Positions 15,085-22,838 of a stretch of DNA of 64,000 nt are shown here, piece by piece. The notes beneath the pieces are model-generated. The model was not told where the DNA came from. It did not search any database and was given only the letters and a program-made list of their open reading frames with translations. The position numbers were made by a program, and so were the translations under genes. The stretch is taken from positions 3,064,001 to 3,128,000 of the forward strand of contig NZ_CP150951.2 of assembly GCF_038069655.2 (NCBI RefSeq). Direction: 5' to 3'. This DNA comes from Yoonia sp. BS5-3. GTDB taxonomy: Bacteria > Pseudomonadota > Alphaproteobacteria > Rhodobacterales > Rhodobacteraceae. The first letter of the stretch is position 1. Every line of letters starts with the position of its first letter.

Positions 15085-16184
15085 TGGCTGTCATTGCCCC
15101 ATCGCGCCGCATTCGCCGCACCCCCTTTACCGAAGGGGTCGAGGCGGCGGGCGTGAAGGGCTACACAGTCTATAACCATATGCTGTTGCCGACGGTCTTT
15201 GAAAGTATTGAGGCCGATTACCATCATCTGAAATCGGCTGTGCAGGTCTGGGATGTCGCGGTAGAGCGCCAGATTGAACTGCGCGGCCCCGATGCAGCCC
15301 GGCTGATGCAGATGCTGACCCCGCGCGATCTGCGCGGCATGATGCCGGGGCAGTGCTATTACGTGCCGATCGTGGATGAAACGGGCGGCATGCTGAATGA
15401 CCCTGTGGCCTTGAAACTGGCCGAGGATCGCTGGTGGATTTCCATCGCTGACAGTGATTTGCTGTTTTGGGTCAAAGGTTTGGCCTATGGGTATCGGCTG
15501 GATGTGCTGGTCGATGAACCCGATGTGTCGCCCTTGGCCGTGCAAGGACCATTGGCAGAAGAGCTGGTGGCCCGTGTCTTTGGCGATGCCGTCCGCGCCA
15601 TTAAGTTCTTCCGTTTCGGCTGGTTTGATTTTGACGGCACCAGCATGGCCGTCGCCCGGTCAGGGTATTCCAAGCAGGGCGGTTTTGAGATTTATGTTGA
15701 CGGCACCCAGAACGGTATGCCGCTTTGGCATGCCTTGTTCGAGGCGGGCAAGGATTTGGATGTCCGCGCCGGTTGCCCCAATCTGATTGAGCGGATTGAA
15801 GGCGGGCTGTTGTCTTATGGCAATGACATGACCCGTGAAAACACGCCCCATGAATGTGGGCTGGGCCGGTTTTGTTCGACCCAGACGGCCATTGGCTGTG
15901 TGGGCCGCGACGCATTGTTGCGCGTCGCCAAAGAGGGGCCGACCCAGCAAATTCGCGCCCTTGCGATCGCCGGAGATCTGCCGCCCTGTGATCGCCCCTG
16001 GCCGCTGATAGCCAAGAACAAGAGGGTGGGGCAGGTGACTTCGGCAGCGCTGTCGCCCCAATTTAAGACCAATGTCGCCATCGGTATGGTCAAAATGACC
16101 CATTGGGACGAAGGCACGCAGATTGCGGTGCAAACACCGGACGGGATGCGCGATGTGACCGTCCATGAAAATTTCTGGATTTAG
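15084..16184 (+). CDS. dmdA: DMSP demethylase DmdA
   Basis: A 366-aa GcvT-like enzyme that moves a methyl group from dimethylsulfoniopropionate to tetrahydrofolate, giving methylmercaptopropionate and 5-methyl-THF. It matches roseobacter DmdA along its length: SRRIRRTPFTEGVEAAGVKG at the N-terminus, YTVYNHMLLPTVFES, WDVAVERQIELRGPDA, CYYVPIVDETGGMLNDPVA, VARSGYSKQGGFEIYVDG, LLSYGNDMTRENTP and CGLGRFC. The ATG at 15084 shares a base with the DinB stop. The open frame extends 40 codons upstream inside DinB and is not used. acuI follows 9 bp later; the linked GntR gene is the probable regulator. Confidence 0.95.
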   Translation: MAVIAPSRRIRRTPFTEGVEAAGVKGYTVYNHMLLPTVFESIEADYHHLKSAVQVWDVAVERQIELRGPDAARLMQMLTPRDLRGMMPGQCYYVPIVDETGGMLNDPVALKLAEDRWWISIADSDLLFWVKGLAYGYRLDVLVDEPDVSPLAVQGPLAEELVARVFGDAVRAIKFFRFGWFDFDGTSMAVARSGYSKQGGFEIYVDGTQNGMPLWHALFEAGKDLDVRAGCPNLIERIEGGLLSYGNDMTRENTPHECGLGRFCSTQTAIGCVGRDALLRVAKEGPTQQIRALAIAGDLPPCDRPWPLIAKNKRVGQVTSAALSPQFKTNVAIGMVKMTHWDEGTQIAVQTPDGMRDVTVHENFWI

Positions 16185-16193
16185 AAGGAAAAG

Positions 16194-17180
16194 ATGATGT
16201 TCAACGCGTTGCTTGTCGAAAAGGATGATGCGGGCAAGACCACCGCCGCCGTCCAGCCCATCAGCGAAGATCAACTGCCCGAAGGCGATGTGTTGGTGGA
16301 TGTGGCCTATTCCACGGTGAATTACAAAGACGGGCTATGCATTGGCCCAGGCGGTGGACTGGTCCGCAATTATCCTCATGTCCCTGGCATTGATTTTGCC
16401 GGCACGGTCGCGGCATCCGATGACCCGCGCTACAAAATAGGCGACAAGGTCGTCCTGACCGGCTGGCGCGTGGGCGAGGCCCATTGGGGCGGATATGCCC
16501 AAAAGGCCCGCGTCAAAGCCGATTGGCTTGTGCCCTTGCCAGACGGGCTGGATGCAAGGCAGGCGATGGCTGTGGGCACCGCTGGCTTTACCGCGATGCT
16601 GGCGGTCATGGCGCTTGAGGATCATGGGATCAAGGATGGCCCGGTTCTGGTCACTGGTGCTGCGGGCGGTGTTGGTTCGGTTGCCACAGCGATCCTGGCC
16701 CAGCTGGGCTATGAGGTCGCCGCAGTCACAGGCCGCCCCGAAACGGCTGATTATCTGAAAGGATTGGGCGCAACCCAGATCATCCCGCGTGATGAGATCA
16801 ATGAGACCACAAAACGCCCGCTTGAGGGTGAAACCTGGGGCGGCTGTGTCGATGCCGTCGGGGGCGCGATGCTGGCCCGTGTGCTGGGCCAGATGAAATA
16901 CGGTGCCTCAGTTGCCGCTGTCGGGCTGGCTGGCGGTGCGGGTTTGCCCGCCACGGTGATCCCGTTTTTGCTGCGCGGGGTGAACATGCTGGGCATCGAT
17001 AGCGTGATGCAACCTTATGAAAACCGCCTGCGCGCCTGGGAGCGGATCGCAAGTGATCTGCCCATGGACAAGCTGGAGGCGATGATCAAACCCGCCACCC
17101 TGTCTGATCTGCCCCAGCTGGGGGCGGATATTCTAAAGGGGCAGGTCCAAGGCCGTGTGGTTGTGGACGTCAACCAATGA
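16194..17180 (+). CDS. acuI: Acrylyl-CoA reductase AcuI (YhdH/AcuI family)
   Basis: A 328-aa zinc-independent MDR-family reductase that turns acryloyl-CoA into propionyl-CoA with NADPH, removing the toxic product of DMSP cleavage. Seen are VAYSTVNYKDGLCIGPGGG, NYPHVPGIDFAGTV, the cofactor motif VTGAAGGVGSVA, and the family end DILKGQVQGRVVVDVNQ. It lies 9 bp after dmdA; dmdA-acuI is the usual roseobacter arrangement. Two adjacent ATG codons (16194, 16197) could both serve; AAGGA spacing slightly favours the second. It is the last gene of the operon, ending opposite the one-carbon operon. Confidence 0.94.
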   Translation: MMFNALLVEKDDAGKTTAAVQPISEDQLPEGDVLVDVAYSTVNYKDGLCIGPGGGLVRNYPHVPGIDFAGTVAASDDPRYKIGDKVVLTGWRVGEAHWGGYAQKARVKADWLVPLPDGLDARQAMAVGTAGFTAMLAVMALEDHGIKDGPVLVTGAAGGVGSVATAILAQLGYEVAAVTGRPETADYLKGLGATQIIPRDEINETTKRPLEGETWGGCVDAVGGAMLARVLGQMKYGASVAAVGLAGGAGLPATVIPFLLRGVNMLGIDSVMQPYENRLRAWERIASDLPMDKLEAMIKPATLSDLPQLGADILKGQVQGRVVVDVNQ

Positions 17181-17182
17181 AA

Positions 17183-17207
17183 AAGGGCCGGGATGTACCC
17201 GGCCCTT
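17183..17207 (-). terminator. Terminator of the one-carbon operon (and of dmdA-acuI)
   Basis: AAGGGCCGGG (17183-17192), loop ATGTA, CCCGGCCCTT (17198-17207). On the minus strand the stem is followed by a T run, so it best terminates the pterin methyltransferase transcript. It lies between convergent ends. Confidence 0.8.
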
Positions 17208-17220
17208 AGCAATTGATGAC

Positions 17221-18288
17221 TTAGCCGCGCCGGCGTCTGCCGGACCGGCGGCGCCCTTCGCCTTCTTTGGCGGGGCTCTGGTTGAATTTGATCCATGCGC
17301 CGCCCGATGGGTCATTATCGGTCAGGAAATTGGCGGCCCGGATGGCTTCCATTTCTTTACCAGGGCGCGGTTTGGTGGATCCCATGCCGAACATCTGCAC
17401 GAAAGCTTCGTCATCCATATCTTCAGGCAGCACGATCCCGGCGGCGGCGATCTCGGCCTTTTTTTCGGCGATTTTCTTGGGGCCGACGGGCAGTGCCACC
17501 GGGTTCATGATGGCTGATGTCATTCCCGCGGTCATGGCCATTGGCAGAAACGCGTTGTTAATCCCGTGCCGGTTGGGCAAGCCAAAGCTGATATTCGAGG
17601 CGCCGCAGGTCGTGTTCACGCCCAGCTCATCGCGCAGACGCCGCACCAGCGTAAAGACCTGAAGGCCAGCCGTGCCCATTGCCCCGATGGGCATCACCAG
17701 CGGGTCCACCACGATGTCATGGGCCGGAATGCCAAAATCGGCTGCCCGTTCGACAATTTTCTTGGCCACGGCAAAGCGGACATCAGGATCTTCGCTGATC
17801 CCGGTATCATCGTTCGAGATGGCAACCACGGGGACGTTGTATTTCTTAACAAGCGGCAGGACGAGTTCCAGGCGTTCTTCCTCGCCGGTGACCGAATTCA
17901 AGAGCGGGCGCCCTTCGGCGGCGGCAAGCCCGTTTTCCAGCGCGCCGGGCACTGAACTGTCGATGCAAAGCGGGATATCAGTGACGGCCTGCACCCGTTC
18001 GACCATTTCCTTCATCAATGGCGGCTCAACAAAATTGTTATCCGCATAGCGCGGATCCTCGGCCATTTTGTTGGAAAAGACTGCCCCGGAATTGATATCC
18101 AGCACATCTGCCCCAGCGGCGACCTGGGCCAGCGCATCGGCCTCAACCCGGCTGAAATCGCCTTGTTCCAGCTCGGCAGCGAGGATCTTGCGCCCGGTGG
18201 GGTTGATCCGTTCGCCAATCACGCAGAACGGTTCATCGAAGCCGATGATGGCGGTCTTTGTTTTGGATTCGATGATCGTGCGTGTCAT
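17221..18288 (-). CDS. Methyltetrahydrofolate methyltransferase (pterin-binding), split MetH component
   Basis: A 355-aa pterin-binding TIM-barrel protein that would pass the methyl group of 5-methyl-THF to a corrinoid protein. Marks are FCVIGERINPTGRK, AQVAAGADVLDINSGAV, DIPLCIDSSVPGALE, LLNSVTGEEERLE, VVAISNDDTGI, DIVVDPLVMPIGA and GASNISFGLPNRHGINNAF. There is no fused B12 or homocysteine domain. Those parts exist as separate genes at 47979 and 49970, so together they resemble the split methionine synthase known in roseobacters. The C-terminus ends in an Arg-rich tail (RRRSGRRRRG), like that of the homocysteine methyltransferase. It follows the MTHFR gene by 9 bp. Confidence 0.88.
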   Translation of the reverse strand: MTRTIIESKTKTAIIGFDEPFCVIGERINPTGRKILAAELEQGDFSRVEADALAQVAAGADVLDINSGAVFSNKMAEDPRYADNNFVEPPLMKEMVERVQAVTDIPLCIDSSVPGALENGLAAAEGRPLLNSVTGEEERLELVLPLVKKYNVPVVAISNDDTGISEDPDVRFAVAKKIVERAADFGIPAHDIVVDPLVMPIGAMGTAGLQVFTLVRRLRDELGVNTTCGASNISFGLPNRHGINNAFLPMAMTAGMTSAIMNPVALPVGPKKIAEKKAEIAAAGIVLPEDMDDEAFVQMFGMGSTKPRPGKEMEAIRAANFLTDNDPSGGAWIKFNQSPAKEGEGRRRSGRRRRG

Positions 18289-18297
18289 AGGACGTCC

Positions 18298-19227
18298 TTA
18301 ATTTTGGTTGGCCGGAATGGCCGCGTTGCCACCATTGGCGATGGCCCAATTGGCGTTGGTCTTGATCCCGCCCAATGGGAAGAAATGAACATGGCTGACA
18401 TTGAAATCGGGTTTGGCGGCCTTGTGGGCGGCAAGGGCGGTCAGCACCTCGGTCGGCTCATAGGGGAGCAGCAGTTTTGAGACATCCATCGCACGTTTCT
18501 GTAGCACCTTCAACGACGGCCCGACGCCGCAGGCAATGGCGAATTTGATCAAGGTCTGCAACTTGGCCGGACCTGCAATGCCGATATGGATCGGTATTGT
18601 GATCCCCGCATCGCGCAAAGCATCTGCCCAGGCGATAATCGGGTCCGCCTCAAACGCGAATTGGGTCGCGATGGCCATGTCCGCATCGGTCGTTTCTGAA
18701 AAACGCTGTTTCCAATGCAGCGCCTCCATGACGTTTTTGTCCGAGCCGTCCTTGTCGATATCTTTGTTACCCTCGGGATGGCCCGCCACATGCAGTCTTT
18801 TAAACCCGGCCTTGTCAAAAAGCCCCGTTTCCAAGAGCTGCATGGAAGAGTGAAAATCGCCATGTGGCTGTGCGACGCCCCCGGCCAAAAGCAGCGCCTG
18901 ATCGACGCCTGCTTCGCCCTGATAACGGGCGATCCAGTCGGCAAGTGTGGTCTGATCTGCGATGATCCGGGCCGGGAAATGGGGCATGACATTGTACCCA
19001 TCGGCGGCCAGACGGGCGGCCGTTGCGACCATGTCATCTATCGGGGTGCCTTCGATATGGGCGATGTATACGCGGGTCCCGGCAGGCAGAAGATCGCGGA
19101 AATCGTCCACTTTCTCGGCTGTGCGCGGCATGACCTCAATCGAGTAATCCTGCAAAAACGCCTCAAGCGCGGGATTGGCCCCGGGGTCGGCAGTATCTTT
19201 GGTTTTGCGAAAGGACAGCAGGGACAT
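18298..19227 (-). CDS. Methylenetetrahydrofolate reductase
   Basis: A 309-aa MetF-fold protein that interconverts 5,10-methylene-THF and 5-methyl-THF using FAD. Seen are IEVMPRTAEKVDDFRDLLPA, VYIAHIEGTPIDDMVATAARL, GYNVMPHFPARI, LLLAGGVAQPHGDF and FATQ-like ATQFAFEADPIIAWADALR. The end is VSHVHFFPLGGIKTNANWA. It belongs to the divergent form common in Rhodobacterales, not the E. coli type. The ATG at 19227 has GGAG six bases upstream and is preferred to a TTG at 19272. It lies in an operon with the 'virulence factor' gene and the methyl-THF methyltransferase, directly across from dmdA-acuI, whose product is 5-methyl-THF. Confidence 0.85.
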   Translation of the reverse strand: MSLLSFRKTKDTADPGANPALEAFLQDYSIEVMPRTAEKVDDFRDLLPAGTRVYIAHIEGTPIDDMVATAARLAADGYNVMPHFPARIIADQTTLADWIARYQGEAGVDQALLLAGGVAQPHGDFHSSMQLLETGLFDKAGFKRLHVAGHPEGNKDIDKDGSDKNVMEALHWKQRFSETTDADMAIATQFAFEADPIIAWADALRDAGITIPIHIGIAGPAKLQTLIKFAIACGVGPSLKVLQKRAMDVSKLLLPYEPTEVLTALAAHKAAKPDFNVSHVHFFPLGGIKTNANWAIANGGNAAIPANQN

Positions 19228-19268
19228 GGCAAACTCCGAAAGGCGGGTGGGAAAGAACGGGCGCGGGG

Positions 19269-19565
19269 TCAAGCCCAGCCATCATTGGCAATCAGCGCCT
19301 TGATGCGGGTTTGATCATATTCGGTATCGATTTTGGCAACGGCAGCGGCAGCGGCTTCTGCATCGGTCCCTTCGCCTGGGATTGGGTCCGCTTTGCGGAA
19401 ACCGGCCATATAATCATCAGATTCGGCCGCGCCCGATTTCATGGCCGCCCGGTCAATCGCCTGTTCGAAACGTTCAGGCAGCGGCAGCTTGGTTCCGCGG
19501 CGTCCACGCCCGACAATAACCTGCGCTGGAATATCGCGCCAAAAGACGATGGTGACGTCGGGCAT
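19269..19565 (-). CDS. 'Virulence factor' domain small protein
   Basis: A 98-aa protein matching the small family labelled 'virulence factor' in databases; it starts PDVTIVFWRDIPAQVIVG and has GRRGTKLPLPERFEQAIDRAAM, then DDYMAGFRKA. The name reflects family history and gives no evidence of pathogenicity. In Rhodobacterales this gene regularly precedes MTHFR, as here (42 bp upstream), so a link with folate one-carbon metabolism is likely. It is cytoplasmic by appearance and has no catalytic motif I can name. Confidence 0.72.
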   Translation of the reverse strand: MPDVTIVFWRDIPAQVIVGRGRRGTKLPLPERFEQAIDRAAMKSGAAESDDYMAGFRKADPIPGEGTDAEAAAAAVAKIDTEYDQTRIKALIANDGWA

Positions 19566-19722
19566 ATGATTCCCCTTTGGACCTTTTCTTTCGTTCTATC
19601 ACCCGCATTTACCATTCAATGCCAAATTTCGACATCACGAGGCCGTTGAGCGACCGTGAAGGGTTAACCGATCCAAAGGCCCAAAGGCGAGGGCATGCCG
19701 GGGTCAAATTCTTCATCTCAAA

Positions 19723-19760
19723 CATGTGAGAATTTCACATGATTGTTCACAAGACTTGTG
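19723..19760. promoter_or_regulatory. Two adjacent perfect palindromes upstream of ppx
   Basis: CATGTGA-GAATT-TCACATG (19723-19741) is followed 6 bp later by CACAAG-A-CTTGTG (19748-19760). Both are perfect and lie in the divergent gap between the 'virulence factor' gene and ppx. They may be operators for one or both; the binding protein is unknown. Confidence 0.5.
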
Positions 19761-19813
19761 CAAATGCAATTCGCGGCCTAGCTTGGGGGTAACTCGAAAT
19801 GGAGGGCGTAAAA

Positions 19814-20926
19814 ATGGCGCCCAAGCGTCCCAAAGGTGCGGGCGCGTTCCCTAAAGCGGTCGATACCCCCGCGCCAACCCCGCCTGATCCGGCGACGCTA
19901 TATGCGGCATTGGATTTGGGCACAAATAGCTGTCGTATGTTGATTGCCCAACCCAAGGGCAGCCAATTTCATGTGCTCGACAGTTTTTCAAAATCCGTGC
20001 AACTGGGGCATGGGCTGGAAAGCACAGGCCGTTTGTCGCGTGCGTCAATGAACCGGACGATATCTGCCATGCGGATTTGCCGGGAAAAGTTGAAACGTCA
20101 CGGGGTGAAACGGATGCGCCTTGTCGCAACCGAGGCCTGCCGGCGCGCCCTGAACGGTGAAAACTTCGTGGCCCAGGTGCGCCGTGAAACCGGCCTTGAT
20201 CTGGAGATCATCAAACCTGAGGAAGAGGCGCGGCTGGCTGTGATTTCCTGCGCGCCACTGGTGAGCGTGAATACAGAACAGCTGTTGGTGGTTGATATTG
20301 GCGGCGGCTCGACCGAGCTGGTCTGGATTGATCTGACCAATGTGCCCCAACGCGAACGCCCCCGCGCGATCATGCGCCTGCATGCCGGTTTCACGTCTGA
20401 TCCCGGGCCTTTTGCCGCCGCCAAGGTCGTCGACTGGATATCCGTGCCTTTGGGTGTTGCGACATTGCGCGATCAGTTTTCCGATGTCGAAGATGACGCC
20501 GCCCGTTTTGCCCTGATGAGCTGGTTTTTTGAGGAAAACCTCGAAGAGTTTTCCCCCTATGCCGCCGCCCAGGCCCGCGAAGGGTTTCAGATTATCGGCA
20601 CCAGCGGCACCGTGACGACCGTTGCCGCCAGTTATCTGGGTCTGCGCCGCTATGACCGGACCAAGGTCGACGGGCTGCGCATGACCTCTGACCAGATTGA
20701 CAAAGTGATCCGGGATTATCTGGCGCTGGGGCCTGCGGGCCGCCGCAATGATCCGCGTATTGGCAAGGACCGGCAGGCGCTGATCATGTCAGGCTCGGCC
20801 ATTTTGCAGGCGTTGATGCGGCTGTGGCCAACGGATAGGATGTCGGTGGCCGATCGCGGGCTGCGCGAGGGTCTGCTTTATGCGCAGATGTCTGCAGATG
20901 GGGTCTTGGAAGACCGGCCGTTTTAG
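19814..20926 (+). CDS. Ppx/GppA-family phosphatase
   Basis: A 370-aa exopolyphosphatase/guanosine pentaphosphatase-type enzyme of the actin-like ATPase fold. Motifs are [18 protein letters not shown] (phosphate 1), [15 protein letters not shown] (phosphate 2) and [15 protein letters not shown]. The ATG at 19814 is chosen because GGAGGG lies seven bases before it; the ATG at 19799 would place that ribosome site inside the gene. The stop is followed 14 bp later by rlmE, a standard alphaproteobacterial pair. It may act on polyphosphate or on (p)ppGpp; the sequence does not decide. Confidence 0.9.
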   Translation: MAPKRPKGAGAFPKAVDTPAPTPPDPATLYAALDLGTNSCRMLIAQPKGSQFHVLDSFSKSVQLGHGLESTGRLSRASMNRTISAMRICREKLKRHGVKRMRLVATEACRRALNGENFVAQVRRETGLDLEIIKPEEEARLAVISCAPLVSVNTEQLLVVDIGGGSTELVWIDLTNVPQRERPRAIMRLHAGFTSDPGPFAAAKVVDWISVPLGVATLRDQFSDVEDDAARFALMSWFFEENLEEFSPYAAAQAREGFQIIGTSGTVTTVAASYLGLRRYDRTKVDGLRMTSDQIDKVIRDYLALGPAGRRNDPRIGKDRQALIMSGSAILQALMRLWPTDRMSVADRGLREGLLYAQMSADGVLEDRPF

Positions 20927-20940
20927 GGGATAGGCAGCAG

Positions 20941-21654
20941 ATGGCCAAGAAACCCACAAAAAACAGCTCCGGTCGCGGTTATCGCGATCTGACCGTGAAG
21001 GTAAAGACCGCCAAAGGGCGCAAGATCAGCTCAACCAATTGGTTGCAGCGCCAGTTGAATGATCCTTATGTCAAGCGCGCCAAGACCGATGGCTATCGGG
21101 GCAGGGCGGCTTATAAGATATTGGAACTGGACGATAAATATCGGTTCTTGGTGCCGGGCGCGCGCGTTGTTGACCTGGGTTGCGCCCCGGGCGGCTGGTG
21201 CCAGGTTGCCGTCAAACGCGTCAATGCCCTGGGCGAGCGGACGTCAAAGGCCCAAGGCTATGTGCTGGGCATCGATCTGCAAGAGGTTGAACCGATTGCC
21301 GGGGCCGAGATCTATCAGCTGGATTTCATGGAAGACGACGCCGACGTTAAAACCCGTGAATGGCTGGGCGGGACCGCGCATGTGGTCATGTCCGATATGG
21401 CCGCCAGCGCCTCGGGGCATAAGCAGACAGACCACCTGCGGATCATCGCGCTGTGCGAAGCGGCGGCCTATTTTGCTTTTGACGTTCTCGAAGAAGGCGG
21501 GACATTCGTGGCCAAGGTTCTGGCCGGTGGTGCCGAAGGTGATCTGCAAAAGCTTCTGAAGCAACGGTTCACCAAAGTGGCCAATGTAAAACCGCCTGCA
21601 TCGCGCTCGGACAGTTCGGAGAAATTCGTCGTGGCGACAGGGTTTAAAGGGTGA
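20941..21654 (+). CDS. rlmE: 23S rRNA (uridine-2'-O)-methyltransferase RlmE (FtsJ)
   Basis: A 237-aa Rossmann-fold methyltransferase that modifies U2552 of 23S rRNA. It shows [34 protein letters not shown] (SAM motif DLGCAPGG), [37 protein letters not shown] and the catalytic-tetrad Lys in [12 protein letters not shown]. The sequence [20 protein letters not shown] near the end is diagnostic of FtsJ. A basic N-terminal extension of about 45 residues is usual in alphaproteobacteria. Operon with ppx. Confidence 0.95.
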   Translation: MAKKPTKNSSGRGYRDLTVKVKTAKGRKISSTNWLQRQLNDPYVKRAKTDGYRGRAAYKILELDDKYRFLVPGARVVDLGCAPGGWCQVAVKRVNALGERTSKAQGYVLGIDLQEVEPIAGAEIYQLDFMEDDADVKTREWLGGTAHVVMSDMAASASGHKQTDHLRIIALCEAAAYFAFDVLEEGGTFVAKVLAGGAEGDLQKLLKQRFTKVANVKPPASRSDSSEKFVVATGFKG

Positions 21655-21661
21655 AGCGAAG

Positions 21662-22135
21662 CTAATCCTGTTCGGACGGGCGATCCGTTAGGACGTCCAA
21701 TAGCTTCTGCAAATCCGCGGCGTCGATCTTAGCCGTAAGCGCGTTGTCCAACTCTGCAAACATGTGGCGGGCTGCGGCAATCAAATGCTCGCCCTGTTCG
21801 GTGATTTGAATGACCTTGCTGTTGCGCAGCGCAGGGTTCTGGGCCGTCGTCACATAGCCAAGCGCGGTCAGCTCGCGCACTGTTTTATGCACCGCCTGAC
21901 GCGAAATATTCAGCCGCCGCGCGATCTCGGACGCCATGTTATCCGCGCAATCAAGCGCCGCGATAAAGGCCACGTGGGTGCTTGTCAGATCGGCAAAGCC
22001 TTTCTCGGCCAACCCGTTGATAAGCCATGCGGTTTGCCGGGTTTGATAGGCGGCTATCGCCTGCCATAGGGTCAGAGCCTGGCTATCGACAAGGGCAGTA
22101 CCGGCTTGGGGTGATGTTGTAATCGTGGTTGACAA
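21662..22135 (-). CDS. MarR-family transcriptional regulator
   Basis: A 157-aa winged-helix regulator. HTH: MASEIARRLNISRQAVHKTVREL; wing: GYVTTAQNPALRNSKVIQIT, and a C-terminal dimer helix LDNALTAKIDAADLQKLLDVL. The TTG start at 22135 is supported by AGGAG nine bases upstream. It is divergent from two small membrane-protein genes; a TTGTCA/TGACAA operator lies in the gap and a further TTGACAA overlaps its own start, suggesting self-control and control of the membrane genes. Confidence 0.87.
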   Translation of the reverse strand: MSTTITTSPQAGTALVDSQALTLWQAIAAYQTRQTAWLINGLAEKGFADLTSTHVAFIAALDCADNMASEIARRLNISRQAVHKTVRELTALGYVTTAQNPALRNSKVIQITEQGEHLIAAARHMFAELDNALTAKIDAADLQKLLDVLTDRPSEQD

Positions 22136-22152
22136 GGTGTGGCTCTCCTATA

Positions 22153-22171
22153 TTGTCATCCTAGTTGACAA
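22153..22171. promoter_or_regulatory. Candidate MarR operator
   Basis: TTGTCATCCTAGTTGACAA: 6-bp arms TTGTCA and TGACAA with a 7-bp spacer, in the divergent gap between the marR gene and the membrane genes. Another TTGACAAGGTG copy at 22130-22140 overlaps the marR start codon. Confidence 0.6.
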
Positions 22172-22185
22172 GGTGGGGGCTGGCA

Positions 22186-22566
22186 ATGCTCAGGCGATTT
22201 CTTTGGATGAATGCGGCGAGTTGTCTTGGGTTTGGATTGCTGTTCCTTTGCGCATCGCAAGCGAGCGCGCAGTTCATAGGCGATCCGCCTGTCATCGTGG
22301 TGACTGCTCTGGGTGGCTTGCTGCTGGTCAATGCGGGTCTGCTGGCCCTTACCGCGCGCTACTGGCCGGCAAAACAGCCTTTGATCGCCTTTTTTGCTCT
22401 AGGGGATGCGACGTGGGTCATTTTGACCTTGGTGTTGCTGCTGGCGGGGCTCTGGATCAAAGGCACTGTCGCCACCCTTGCCGCAATTGCCGTGGCTTGC
22501 GGCGTTGGGGCACTGGGTTTTGGGCAGTATTACCATGGGTTACGGCAGGTGCAGCACAATGGATGA
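22186..22566 (+). CDS. Small four-helix membrane protein
   Basis: A 126-aa hydrophobic protein with about four membrane helices: LWMNAASCLGFGLLFLCAS, VVTALGGLLLVNAGLLALTA, FALGDATWVILTLVLLLAGLW and TVATLAAIAVACGVGALGFG. I do not recognise a named family. The ATG at 22186 follows GGGGGC; a TTG at 22165 sits within the operator. It overlaps the next gene by 4 bp (ATGA). Its position opposite a MarR gene suggests a stress- or drug-linked membrane protein, without proof. Confidence 0.7.
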   Translation: MLRRFLWMNAASCLGFGLLFLCASQASAQFIGDPPVIVVTALGGLLLVNAGLLALTARYWPAKQPLIAFFALGDATWVILTLVLLLAGLWIKGTVATLAAIAVACGVGALGFGQYYHGLRQVQHNG

Positions 22567-22838
22567 TCCTTGCGCAGCTGCTGAATGCTGTGATCGCCTA
22601 TTGCGTTTTTGTGGCCGAATGAAACGATGTCACCCGGCTGTTCGGGCTGGGGCATTTGGTTTGGATCTTTCCATTTTGGATGTTTGTCAAAGACATAAGA
22701 TCGGAGAAATGGAACGCGTACCGGGCCTATGCGCTGACTGCGGCGGTGACGATTGCGATCAGCCTTGCCTTTGATTTTGTCGATATCTCCCTTTGGATCG
22801 GTGGCGAAAGGCAGAGCGTTTTAGAGGGTTTTGATTAG
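22563..22838 (+). pseudogene. Small membrane-protein gene interrupted by an in-frame TGA
   Basis: Reading from the ATG at 22563 gives MILAQLLNAVIAYCVFVAE, then TGA (22620-22622). The same frame continues NDVTRLFGLGHLVWIFPFW, a KDIRSEKWNAYRAY loop, and TAAVTIAISLAFDFVDISLW to TAG at 22838. Both halves look like one membrane protein of about 91 aa, and the hydrophobic frame is kept across the stop. A single TGG-to-TGA change (Trp to stop) would explain it. The start overlaps the upstream gene by ATGA, so it was an operon member. The last 18 bp overlap the convergent glpR end. A sequencing error is the main alternative. Confidence 0.6.

Noticed and set aside
19269..19565. 'Virulence factor' gene as a sign of pathogenicity
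   Set aside because: The family name is historical; the conserved neighbourhood is folate one-carbon metabolism.
22620..22622. TGA as selenocysteine codon
   Set aside because: The residue sits in a small membrane protein with no selenoprotein relatives and no evident SECIS-like hairpin just after it; Trp-to-stop change is simpler.
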